From Deltaproteobacteria bacterium (GTDB lineage: Bacteria; Desulfobacterota; Desulfobacteria; Desulfobacterales; B30-G6): DNA of 26,917 nt. This document shows positions 7,346-13,790 of the stretch, piece by piece; positions within the stretch are counted from its first letter, which is position 1, and each line of letters starts with the position of its first letter. The notes under the pieces were generated by a model that was not told the origin of the DNA, did not search any database, and was given only the letters and a program-made list of their open reading frames with translations. The DNA lies in NCBI GenBank assembly GCA_003647375.1, contig QMMS01000022.1, forward strand, positions 1 through 26,917, written 5' to 3'. Made by a program: the position numbers and the translations under genes.

Positions 7346-7563
7346 TGCGAAACACCGGAAGCATGTTTCGCAGCGGCTTTAGACAGGCTCCAGCCCCTTT
7401 TGCTCAATTTTCACACCCAGGGCGGGACCTGGCAAGAACACGGCATCAACCGCCGGCAGGTGATCCAACGAAACAGCCCCATGCACGACGGCGCACCAAA
7501 ACTCTGGAAATTTGCGGAAAAGCTGATCGATGAAGCCGTTGAAAAAGGAATGCTTAAAGAATA
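7346..7563 (+). pseudogene. C-terminal remnant of a lost gene
   Basis: Directly after the ThiF stop codon, and in the same frame, an open stretch of about 71 codons runs to a TAG at 7561-7563 without a good start codon. It reads like real protein: CFAAALDRLQPLLLNFHTQG, then GGTWQEHGINRRQVIQRNSP and a helical tail KLWKFAEKLIDEAVEKGMLK. The same DNA in the neighbouring frame gives an implausible Arg/Pro/Gln-rich product. I infer the 3' end of a gene whose 5' part was deleted. I do not recognise the family with confidence; a flavodoxin-like oxidoreductase tail is only a guess. Confidence 0.45.
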
Positions 7564-7582
7564 GGTACAGAACAGAAGGCTA

Positions 7583-7639
7583 TTAGGCTGTAGACTGTTA
7601 GACTATTAGCGGACTACAGTCTAATAGCCTACAGCCTAA
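7583..7639. repeat. Repeat family D hairpin, copy 1, between convergent genes
   Basis: An imperfect 26-bp stem (TTAGGCTGTAGACTGTTAGA ... against CTACAGTCTAATAGCCTACA ...) has a loop of only 4 bases. It lies between the convergent ThiF/remnant and rsmG genes. A close relative lies at 11243-11309 between another convergent pair, and a fragment (GGCTGTAGGATATTAGCC) is at 10676-10693. There is no T-tract, so a rho-independent terminator is not evident. Confidence 0.75.
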
Positions 7640-7674
7640 ACCCCAACGTTGCAAAAGCCGGAGGGTAGATGTCT

Positions 7675-8364
7675 TCATCGGCGCAGCAAGATCAACGTTC
7701 TCGACAGATTCAGATACGGCAGTTTGAAGCTCATGAGTTTCATCTGAAGTTTTATATGGGTGTCCTTTCCCGCAACAAGGAATACCTCACTGCCTTTCTG
7801 CGTTGATGCCTGATCCAAATCGGTCGCAAACTCCTTGCCTTTGAAAGCCAGCAGCAGCCCGTCCGGCGCTAACAGCGGCAGACATTTCTCAGCAAAATCC
7901 GCCAGGCTCGAAAACGCCCTGCAGACGATAATGTCGAATCTACCGTCCCATTCCTGCTGCAGATCCTCTATGCGGGAATGGATTGCCGCAATGCGACTAA
8001 GATGAAGCGCTTGAATGACATGCTTTAAAAAGCTGATCTTTTTTCGGGTGGCGTCCACCAGAATCACATTTAGGGACGGCATCATGACCTTGAGGGGAAT
8101 TCCGGGAAAACCGGCGCCGGAACCGACATCCAACAACCTGCTGTCAGGCTTGATGTAGCGGGAAGATATAATGGAATCCAGAAAGTGTTTGACGGCCATG
8201 TCTATGGGCGAATCAATGGCTGTCAGGTTTATCTTCTGATTCCATTCTTTGAGGATGAGCGCATGGGCGGCAAATTGATCTGCCTGGCCCGGTTGGACAT
8301 CAATGCCCAGGCTCCTAGCCCCCGTGACAATTGTTTCCTTCCATTCTGACGTACCGATATACAT
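7675..8364 (-). CDS. rsmG: 16S rRNA (guanine-527-N7)-methyltransferase RsmG
   Basis: RsmG methylates N7 of G527 in 16S rRNA using S-adenosylmethionine. The 229-residue protein has the family signatures WNQKINLTAI (residues 41-50), the SAM-binding loop LLDVGSGAGFPGIPL (about 77-91), ILVDATRKKISFL and IVCRAFSSLADF. Length is normal. The stop codon precedes the family D hairpin. It is often next to mnmG, parA or parB near the origin in other bacteria; here none of these is present, so the gene stands alone. No strong Shine-Dalgarno is seen before the ATG. Confidence 0.94.
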   Translation of the reverse strand: MYIGTSEWKETIVTGARSLGIDVQPGQADQFAAHALILKEWNQKINLTAIDSPIDMAVKHFLDSIISSRYIKPDSRLLDVGSGAGFPGIPLKVMMPSLNVILVDATRKKISFLKHVIQALHLSRIAAIHSRIEDLQQEWDGRFDIIVCRAFSSLADFAEKCLPLLAPDGLLLAFKGKEFATDLDQASTQKGSEVFLVAGKDTHIKLQMKLMSFKLPYLNLSRTLILLRR

Positions 8365-8401
8365 ATTTTCAGTTCAACTTTTAGCTGTAAGCCAATGTTA
8401 T

Positions 8402-8653
8402 TAACTCAACTTTCGGATTTCACCACAGATAGAGCGAAATGGGTGATCCAATGGCGATTTGCGCTGTTTGAGCCAATTGGGGCACCTTACATCAGCGAAT
8501 GTCAATGAATATCCAATATGAAAACACGGTCATTTAAAATCCACGCCTGTTTAACCTTATGGCCAGCGCTGATGTTAGGAGCCCTTGCGGCGAGTTCGCA
8601 AAACGCCAGGGGATTATTCATTTTGCGTTTTCTGAATCCCGAAAGTTGAGTTA
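8402..8653. mobile_element. Long imperfect palindromic element E (MITE candidate)
   Basis: The ends are inverted copies of TAACTCAACTTTCGG-ATT (8402-8419 and 8635-8653). The similarity between the arms continues inward: AAATG, ATCC, TGGCG, TTTGCG and ACATCAGCG occur in matching order on the left arm and on the reverse complement of the right arm, giving arms of about 100 bp. An outer AGCTGTAA/TTACAGCT pair flanks it. It fills the gap between rsmG and the CoA-transferase gene and has no credible ORF. The form is that of a non-autonomous, hairpin-forming transposon relic. Confidence 0.6.
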
Positions 8654-8674
8654 CAGCTCATGGCTCATCCGCTC

Positions 8675-10546
8675 CTATTCTTCTGCTTTTTCAATCAGCT
8701 CAAAATCCATAATGACAGATATATCACCCCCGCTCATGGAAACTTTCGCGTTGGGGTATTGTCGTTTGAAAACCTTCAGCATGGCGGCATTTTCCTTCAA
8801 GACGGTGGCGGTGAATCCCTTGTAATCGTTTTCCCTGGCAATCGCTTCCAGCTTCACAAGGAAATGAGATGCTATGCCCATACTTTGAAAATCCTCCCTC
8901 ACCACAAAGGCGACTTCTGCCCTATCCCCGTCATCGGCATAGGAGCCAATGGCCATGATCTCCTTGTGTCCTCCTTTTTGAACCATACCGATTAAGGACA
9001 TGTTCTTGTGGTAATCGACGCTCGCCCACTGTTTCTGAGCGACTTCATGAGAAAAAAGCTTCATCTTGTAGAAGAATCTGAAATAGATGGTTTCCTCGCG
9101 AAGGGAATAGAAAAAATTCCGATAGGCAAACTCATCGGATGGCTGCAGGGGGCGTATTTCCATGGTTTTGCCACTGGGAAGCAGAAACATGCTTTTATAA
9201 GCTTCCAGAAAATGAAGGTCTTCACTGGAAGGCGGCAGCTGGTCTGAAAAGATATAATGCCGTTTCTTGGCAACATCGATGAGATCATCCCGGAACCTGG
9301 GATGGGCAATCTGTGCCAGTTCCATGACGCGCTGATAGATACCTTTCCCCTGAAGTTCGGCGATCCCATATTCGGTTATGATAAAGTTAACGTCGCCCCG
9401 GGTTGTGGCAACACCGGCCCCCTCGCTGAGATGGGGTACTATGCGGGATACGTTTCCATTTTGTGCCGTGGATGGCAGAGCAATGATCGAGAACCCGCCT
9501 CTGGACATGGCACTGCCCCTGAGAAAATCAACCTGGTCTCCAATGCCACTGTAGAACAGGTAGCCGGTGGAGTCCGAACAGACCTGCCCGGTCAAGTCAA
9601 CCTCAAGCGCGGAACTGATGGAAATAAGGTTGTCGTTCCGAGCAATAACCGTTGGATCATTGACAAATTCCGAGGAGCGAAAGTAGAAAACAGGATTGTT
9701 GTCCACATATTGGTAAAGCTTTTCAGAGCCCATACACAGTGAAGCCACCACCCGTCCCGGCAGCAATGTTTTTTTCTTGTTGGTGATGACGCGTTGTTCC
9801 AGCAGAGGAATAAATGCATCGGTGATCATCTGGGTGTGAATACCGAGATCCTTTTTATCCTGGAGATGTCCGAGAATGGCAAAGGGGAGCTGGCCGAACC
9901 CGATCTGGAGCGTGGCGCCATCATCCACCAGCTGGTTGACATAAAACCCGATTCGCTGGGCTACCTCGTTGTTTTTTACATTAGGCACCGATTCCACCAG
10001 GGGTTCATCATGCCATACCAGAAAATCCAATTCATCCACATGCACGAAGCTGTCTCCCCATGTCCTGGGCATCCGGGGATTTACCTGGGCAATCACCATC
10101 TTGGCGTTTTCCATCCCGGAGCGTGTGATATCCACGGACACTCCGAGGCTGCAGTACCCGAATTTATCGGGAGGGGCAACCTGTACAAGTGCCACGTCAA
10201 GCCCGATCCGCTGGCTTGAAAAGTATCGTGGGATCTGCGACAAATACATGGGAAGATAATCGATCTTGCCTTCGAATGCCGCTTTTCGCATGTGCTGACT
10301 GATGAAAAAAAGCTTCAAGGAAAATCGTCGTAAAAAAGATGGATCATCCACATATTTCGCCAGTGTATGGGACAGCATCTGATAAATCATGATATCCTGG
10401 AGCTGTTCATCCTCAACCAGCGATCGGATCAAATGTTGTGGCTCTCCACATCCGGTCCCTATAAATACACGGCTTCCCCGCTTGATTAATCCAACGGCAT
10501 CCTCGGCCGACATCAGTTTAGAAGGACAGTACGATTTCAGATCCAT
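8675..10546 (-). CDS. Acetyl-CoA hydrolase/CoA-transferase fused to GNAT acetyltransferase
   Basis: The N-terminal ~440 residues form an acyl-CoA hydrolase/CoA-transferase of the Cat1/4-hydroxybutyrate type: GSRVFIGTGCGEPQ, QIGFGQLPFA, the probable catalytic Glu in SALEVDLTGQV (Glu315), and ITEYGIAELQGKG. The last ~150 residues are a GNAT domain (IRPLQPSDEFAYRNFF, EVAFVVREDFQSMGIASHFL with the acetyl-CoA loop). The start at 10546 has GGAGAG 8 bases upstream and begins MDLKSY; the frame is open 7 codons further. The transferase half would move CoA between short organic acids. The GNAT half may acetylate a protein or regulate the enzyme, but its substrate is unknown. The gene stands alone. Confidence 0.9.
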   Translation of the reverse strand: MDLKSYCPSKLMSAEDAVGLIKRGSRVFIGTGCGEPQHLIRSLVEDEQLQDIMIYQMLSHTLAKYVDDPSFLRRFSLKLFFISQHMRKAAFEGKIDYLPMYLSQIPRYFSSQRIGLDVALVQVAPPDKFGYCSLGVSVDITRSGMENAKMVIAQVNPRMPRTWGDSFVHVDELDFLVWHDEPLVESVPNVKNNEVAQRIGFYVNQLVDDGATLQIGFGQLPFAILGHLQDKKDLGIHTQMITDAFIPLLEQRVITNKKKTLLPGRVVASLCMGSEKLYQYVDNNPVFYFRSSEFVNDPTVIARNDNLISISSALEVDLTGQVCSDSTGYLFYSGIGDQVDFLRGSAMSRGGFSIIALPSTAQNGNVSRIVPHLSEGAGVATTRGDVNFIITEYGIAELQGKGIYQRVMELAQIAHPRFRDDLIDVAKKRHYIFSDQLPPSSEDLHFLEAYKSMFLLPSGKTMEIRPLQPSDEFAYRNFFYSLREETIYFRFFYKMKLFSHEVAQKQWASVDYHKNMSLIGMVQKGGHKEIMAIGSYADDGDRAEVAFVVREDFQSMGIASHFLVKLEAIARENDYKGFTATVLKENAAMLKVFKRQYPNAKVSMSGGDISVIMDFELIEKAEE

Positions 10547-10700
10547 TTTCTGAGCTCTCCAGGGCAAACGGTTTGGATATTGCTTGTAACCATAAATTCA
10601 ATGTCATTGATCATAAACTATCAACGGAAACCAGACAAGACAGAAATATGACCTTGCAATAATTTATGAAATGAGGCTGTAGGATATTAGCCTATGACGC

Positions 10701-10729
10701 TTGACACACCACATGATTTGACTTAATTT
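10701..10729 (+). promoter_or_regulatory. Weak promoter candidate upstream of cupin gene
   Basis: TTGACA is a perfect -35, but the hexamer 17 bases downstream is TAATTT, a poor -10. The following hairpin at 10751-10822 would be in the leader of the cupin transcript. Confidence 0.25.
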
Positions 10730-10750
10730 ATTTAAATGAAACCATTAACA

Positions 10751-10822
10751 CTGGATTTTCGCCTTCGCGGGAATGACAATTCTGGCTGTGTGCCTGTCAT
10801 TCCCGCGAAGGCGGGAATCCAG
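10751..10822. repeat. Palindromic repeat hairpin (family C core)
   Basis: Two 28-bp arms pair with 2 mismatches around a loop of about 16 bases. The arm contains GCCTTCGCGGGAATGACA, and the right arm shares CCCGCGAAGGCGGGAATCC with the left end of repeat C at 6055. The arrangement of two inverted palindromic units resembles a REPIN. It lies 60 bp before the cupin start. Confidence 0.75.
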
Positions 10823-10881
10823 TAAGTAGTCTCAAGGCATGATTTACCCAAACTTATTGAGAAGTTGCTGGAGAACTATCA

Positions 10882-11232
10882 ATGAAAATAACTCACTATT
10901 CAGATATCGAGCCCACAGCTTTTAACGGTGACGCCGTTAAAGGCGTCAAGGGACGCGTGGCCATTGGAAAGAATGACGGCGCCGACAACTTCTGCATGAG
11001 AATATTCGAAGTGGAACCGGAAGGCTACACACCGCGCCATGCACACGACTGGGAGCATGAAATCCTGTTTTTTTCAGGAAAAGGAGACGTTTTCTCAGAC
11101 GGGGAATGGGTCCCGGTGTCCAGCGGAACAACAGCCTTCATCCCCGGTAATGAAGAACACCAGATACGAAACAGCAGTAACAAAACCCTGGTGTTTGCCT
11201 GTATGATACCTGCCGGAGCGCCGGAATTATAA
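10882..11232 (+). CDS. Small single-domain cupin protein
   Basis: This is a 116-residue cytoplasmic protein of the cupin fold. The metal-binding motif 1 is HAHDWEHE (His53, His55, Glu59) and motif 2 includes PGNEEHQIRN with His93, so a divalent metal site is complete. Single-domain cupins of this size act as isomerases, dioxygenases or ligand sensors, and the sequence alone does not choose between them. GGAGAA lies about 8 bases before the ATG. It faces the azlD gene convergently, with a family D hairpin between them. Confidence 0.85.
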   Translation: MKITHYSDIEPTAFNGDAVKGVKGRVAIGKNDGADNFCMRIFEVEPEGYTPRHAHDWEHEILFFSGKGDVFSDGEWVPVSSGTTAFIPGNEEHQIRNSSNKTLVFACMIPAGAPEL

Positions 11233-11242
11233 AGACAGCTGT

Positions 11243-11309
11243 TTAGGTTGCTTAGACTGTAGGCTGTTAGGCGGCTAATAGTCTAACAGTCTACAGCCTA
11301 TCAGCCTAT
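11243..11309. repeat. Repeat family D hairpin, copy 2, between convergent genes
   Basis: The unit TAGTCTAACAGTCTACAGCC matches the reverse complement of copy 1 (7583-7639). The arms TTAGACTGTAGGCTGTTAG and CTAATAGTCTAACAGTCTA pair around a 4-base loop. It occupies the whole 77-bp gap between the cupin and azlD stop codons. Confidence 0.75.
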
Positions 11310-11630
11310 TTAAAGTAGTTTCCCGCTGAGCCAGAACAGTACCATTCCTACCACCACCGTACCGCCCAGGGATTTGGTTGCCAGGGCAAATATAAAGGTG
11401 GGAACCGCAACCCACAGTTCGGGCCGCATGATATCGAAGTGGCGTGGATCACCCCCGGTCACGAGTGCCGGCAGCAATAAGGCACTCAGGACGGAGGCCG
11501 GGATCAGGGTGAGCCAATCTTTGAACCACCCCGGCAAGGTATATTTTGTCAGGATAAACAACGGCAGCCAACGGGGAATATAGGTCACCAGTCCCATGGC
11601 GACGATAATGAATACATAAGTATCGGGCAT
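11310..11630 (-). CDS. azlD: Branched-chain amino acid transport protein AzlD
   Basis: AzlD is the small membrane subunit that works with AzlC to export branched-chain or related amino acids. The 106-residue protein starts in a hydrophobic helix (TYVFIIVAMGLVTYIPRWLP), which carries the typical TYIPR motif, and has about four membrane segments. The frame is open to 11696, but the extra 22 residues are hydrophilic and unlike the family. The start at 11630 has AGGGGG 7 bases upstream. It follows azlC by about 80 bp, in the same direction, and is likely co-transcribed. Confidence 0.87.
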   Translation of the reverse strand: MPDTYVFIIVAMGLVTYIPRWLPLFILTKYTLPGWFKDWLTLIPASVLSALLLPALVTGGDPRHFDIMRPELWVAVPTFIFALATKSLGGTVVVGMVLFWLSGKLL

Positions 11631-11712
11631 CCTCAATCCCCCTTCCCTTTCTGATTCGAACTTACAACGGCACCTTTCATCCCGGATATTGCACAAATCT
11701 GATCATTACTCG

Positions 11713-12423
11713 TCATGTTTCATGAAATGTTCGGGATAGTCTCCCGATGCCTAACCCGATGGTCGCGGCAATCACAGAAGCCAGGACGATATATGAGTTG
11801 CCGGGAATCCAAAGGGCCAACACCACCGACAGCATGCCGGCAATAACCGCAGTCAGAACGATCAGACGACTGGTGAGCTGAAAAACCAGGAGACAGATAA
11901 ACATGGCAATCAGGGCATAATCGATTCCCAGACTGTGAGCGGGAATAAGATGACCAAAAAATCCGCCGGCAACGGTACTCAGGATCCAGCATGCATTAGC
12001 CGTGTGATTGAGCACCAGAGACCTGTTCAGGTCCCAATCCCCGGCCAGGAGACGTGTATAATTGATGGCAAAGCTCTCATCGGTCACCCCGTATGCAAAA
12101 ATAGAGAGTTTGCCCCGATGCTCGTTATGCAACAGTGTCGCCAACGAGGAACTCATGAGCAGGTGCCTGAGGTTTACGAAGAACGCAGTCATTATCACGG
12201 CCAGGGCTGCAGAACCACCCGCCAGCATGGAGACGGCAATAAATTGCGAGCTCCCTGCAAACACGATGGATGACATCAGGGCAATCTGAAACCATGTCAT
12301 GCCGGCTTTCTGCGCCAGGACACCAAACGCCAGGCCTATGGGGATATATCCCAGGCAGATGGGCCAGGCAGCTTTAACACCAGGTAGGATCGGATTCCGG
12401 ACCATTGTATATTTGTCTCTCAT
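11713..12423 (-). CDS. azlC: Branched-chain amino acid permease AzlC
   Basis: AzlC is the main inner-membrane subunit of the AzlCD exporter. The 236-residue protein shows the family signatures YIPIGLAFGVLAQKAG and SSIVFAGSSQFIAVSML near the N-terminus, then NLRHLLMSSSLA and GVTDESFAI, and seven or so hydrophobic segments. The start is not certain: the ATG at 12423 has no clear Shine-Dalgarno, while the ATG six codons on has AGAGA upstream. Both give a full domain. A G/C-rich hairpin (CCGGGTCC/GGGCCCGG, 12450-12468) lies in the upstream region. Confidence 0.9.
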   Translation of the reverse strand: MRDKYTMVRNPILPGVKAAWPICLGYIPIGLAFGVLAQKAGMTWFQIALMSSIVFAGSSQFIAVSMLAGGSAALAVIMTAFFVNLRHLLMSSSLATLLHNEHRGKLSIFAYGVTDESFAINYTRLLAGDWDLNRSLVLNHTANACWILSTVAGGFFGHLIPAHSLGIDYALIAMFICLLVFQLTSRLIVLTAVIAGMLSVVLALWIPGNSYIVLASVIAATIGLGIGRLSRTFHET

Positions 12424-12513
12424 TTTTTTATGGAACTATAAGTAGATACCCGGGTCCAAAGGGCCCGGCACTGATTCAACCCTATAAGGGTAAACGTTAT
12501 GCACATTCAGCGT

Positions 12514-12550
12514 GTAGATAAATACTAAATCCGAATATCGAAATACGAAA
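12514..12550. repeat. Repeat family B, copy 1 (37 bp)
   Basis: It is identical to 13654-13690 and begins GTAGATAAATACTAAATCCG. The part AAATCCGAATATCGAAATAC resembles the reverse complement of the core of repeat A, so B and A may be related units. Confidence 0.85.
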
Positions 12551-12598
12551 CAAATCCAAATATCAAATGCTCAAATGTTTCAAACAGAATGCTTAAAC

Positions 12599-12823
12599 TT
12601 GTATCTCCAAGCTCTTGTTTTGATCATTCGCAATTTGGATCATTCGGTATTGCCCTTCGACCTTGCTCAGGGCGGTGAGCCTGTCGAACCGTTTAGGATT
12701 TCGAATTTCGTGCTTCGGATTTAAATAGCTACCACCATCGGCATAGCCAAATATCTCTGACTCCCGCGTAGCGGGATCTTTGACGGTCCCAAAGGACCAG
12801 GTTTTAAATGACGGAATATAAAT
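12599..12823. repeat. Dispersed repeat family A, copy 3 (longest)
   Basis: The sequence starts TTGTATCTCCAAG, runs through TTGATCATTCGCAATTTGG, the 39-bp module at 12653-12691, the common core, and ends AAAGGACCAGGTTTTAAATG. Compared with copies 1 and 4 it has an extra small hairpin (CTCCCGCGTAGCGGGATC) before the GGACCAGG hairpin. Confidence 0.85.
12653..12691. repeat. 39-bp palindromic module inside repeat A
   Basis: The module opens CCCTTCGAC and ends GTCGAACCG, with an inner stem GCTCA/TGAGC. It is present at the same point in copy 2 (3693-3731) and precisely absent from copy 4, where GGTATTG (ending at 20150) joins TTTAGG directly. Confidence 0.8.
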
Positions 12824-12979
12824 ATTCTCACAAAAAGTAGCTTTTCTGACTTTTTGTGAGAGCATCAAAGTTGCGTTGTTTACATAGTAAATACGGGCGT
12901 TCGCTTCAACAGATTTATAAAATAAATTTACCGGTTATCCGCAAAACTCAAGCTGAGCTGTTATCGCGGTCTGCGGAAA

Positions 12980-13155
12980 TTCGCTTTAAAGCCGGTCAAA
13001 ACTCGCTCCTAAGGCGCCGTAAGGCCCGCCGCTGCCAGCCATGTTTAAATATGTTTATAAATAACAGCTGGTTGTATCTTTGTAACCACCTTTTTTATGC
13101 TGCGGGCCTAACGGCGCCTAATAATCTCAGACAGTTGCCCGACTTTAAAACGAAC
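12980..13155. repeat. Large imperfect inverted repeat in the gap before fusA
   Basis: The left arm (12980-13036) and the reverse complement of the right arm (13098-13155) share TTCG-TTTAAAG-CGG-CAA and then AGGCGCCGT-AGGCCCGC, with a variable stretch between. The centre of about 60 bp is AT-rich and contains AACAGCTGGTT. No coding function is visible: the ATG-started frame across it begins in unrelated intergenic DNA and is not credible. Confidence 0.6.
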
Positions 13156-13205
13156 CCCCGCATACCTCTGTACCCGGTATCGATTGATAAAAACGAAAGA
13201 GCGAA

Positions 13206-13432
13206 GCGATTCAACACTTCAATATTCAATATTCCTTGTTCGACATTGGACATTCGCTTTTTTATTAACGGCGGTGACTAAATAGCCAAGCCCGTCATGC
13301 CGGACTTGATAAGCCTGCCCTGGCAAGTAGTTAGCCAGGGGCATCCAGCGCCTTTCTGGATAGCGCTAAAGCTTCACTTCGTGCCCCGCCCCCTTCCTTC
13401 GAAGGGGCAGGCACACGGGAATGACAACCGTT
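13206..13432. repeat. Repeat family C, copy 2, reversed and enlarged
   Basis: Reverse-complemented, this matches 6055-6200 from the CATTCCCG end to the GTCGAACAAG end. It carries about 70-80 extra bases made of small hairpins, including CCCCTTCCTTCGAAGGGG and CCCTGGC/GCCAGGG. The AATATTCAATATTCC tail at its left edge resembles the degenerate ATTGAATAATG after copy 1. Confidence 0.7.
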
Positions 13433-13490
13433 GGGTATTTAGCCGCAGGTTTAATGCTTCGTTATTAATGGTTAAACATGAAAATTTATA

Positions 13491-13519
13491 TTGACAATAC
13501 AGGTTCGCATCCCTATATT
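13491..13519 (+). promoter_or_regulatory. Strong sigma70-type promoter for the EF-G gene
   Basis: TTGACA (perfect -35), a 17-base spacer and TATATT (5 of 6) give the best promoter match in the window. Transcription should start near 13526, leaving a leader of about 265 nt that contains the hairpin at 13543-13577 and repeat B copy 2. A TATAAT at 13740-13745 has no matching -35. Confidence 0.7.
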
Positions 13520-13542
13520 TGTTAACTTTTTTACGGTATTCC

Positions 13543-13577
13543 AACGTCATCTTTAGGGCTCGCGCAAAGATGGCGTT
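13543..13577 (+). promoter_or_regulatory. Leader hairpin before EF-G gene
   Basis: AACGTCATCTTT (13543-13554) pairs over 12 positions with AAAGATGGCGTT (13566-13577), with one G-U pair and an 11-base loop. It would form 18-52 nt into the predicted transcript. What follows is T-rich but not a clean T-tract, so attenuation is possible but unproven. Confidence 0.5.
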
Positions 13578-13653
13578 ATTTCATGGTTTTCAGACCGGGT
13601 TTTCCTGCACTGATTATCCCAAAAAGATAGTACTTATAACCCAATAAAGCAGA

Positions 13654-13690
13654 GTAGATAAATACTAAATCCGAATATCGAAATACGAAA
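13654..13690. repeat. Repeat family B, copy 2 (37 bp)
   Basis: An exact match to 12514-12550 in the same orientation, here within the predicted EF-G leader. The surrounding sequences are unrelated. Confidence 0.85.
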
Positions 13691-13790
13691 TGTTTTAGAT
13701 GACTTTTTCGTGCTTTCGTGTTTTCATGTTTTAAATGCATATAATCTTTAAATGGTCCAGTCGAGGAACGCCTGAGAAGGAATAACAAAA

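Noticed and set aside
7237..7533. 98-codon plus-strand frame overlapping the end of the ThiF gene
   Set aside because: Arg/Pro/Gln-rich and out of frame with both the ThiF gene and the more protein-like remnant after it.
9257..9742. 161-codon frame antisense to the CoA-transferase gene
   Set aside because: Shadow of a conserved coding region; no independent evidence.
13006..13125. attC-like site (GCCTAAC and GTTAGGC present)
   Set aside because: The core-like heptamers are in the wrong order for attC on both strands, one has a mismatch, and no integrase or cassette is nearby.
12856..13281. 141-codon open frame on the plus strand
   Set aside because: It starts in intergenic DNA, runs across the large inverted repeat and into repeat C, and its product (many Arg, Cys, Asn) looks like translated non-coding DNA.
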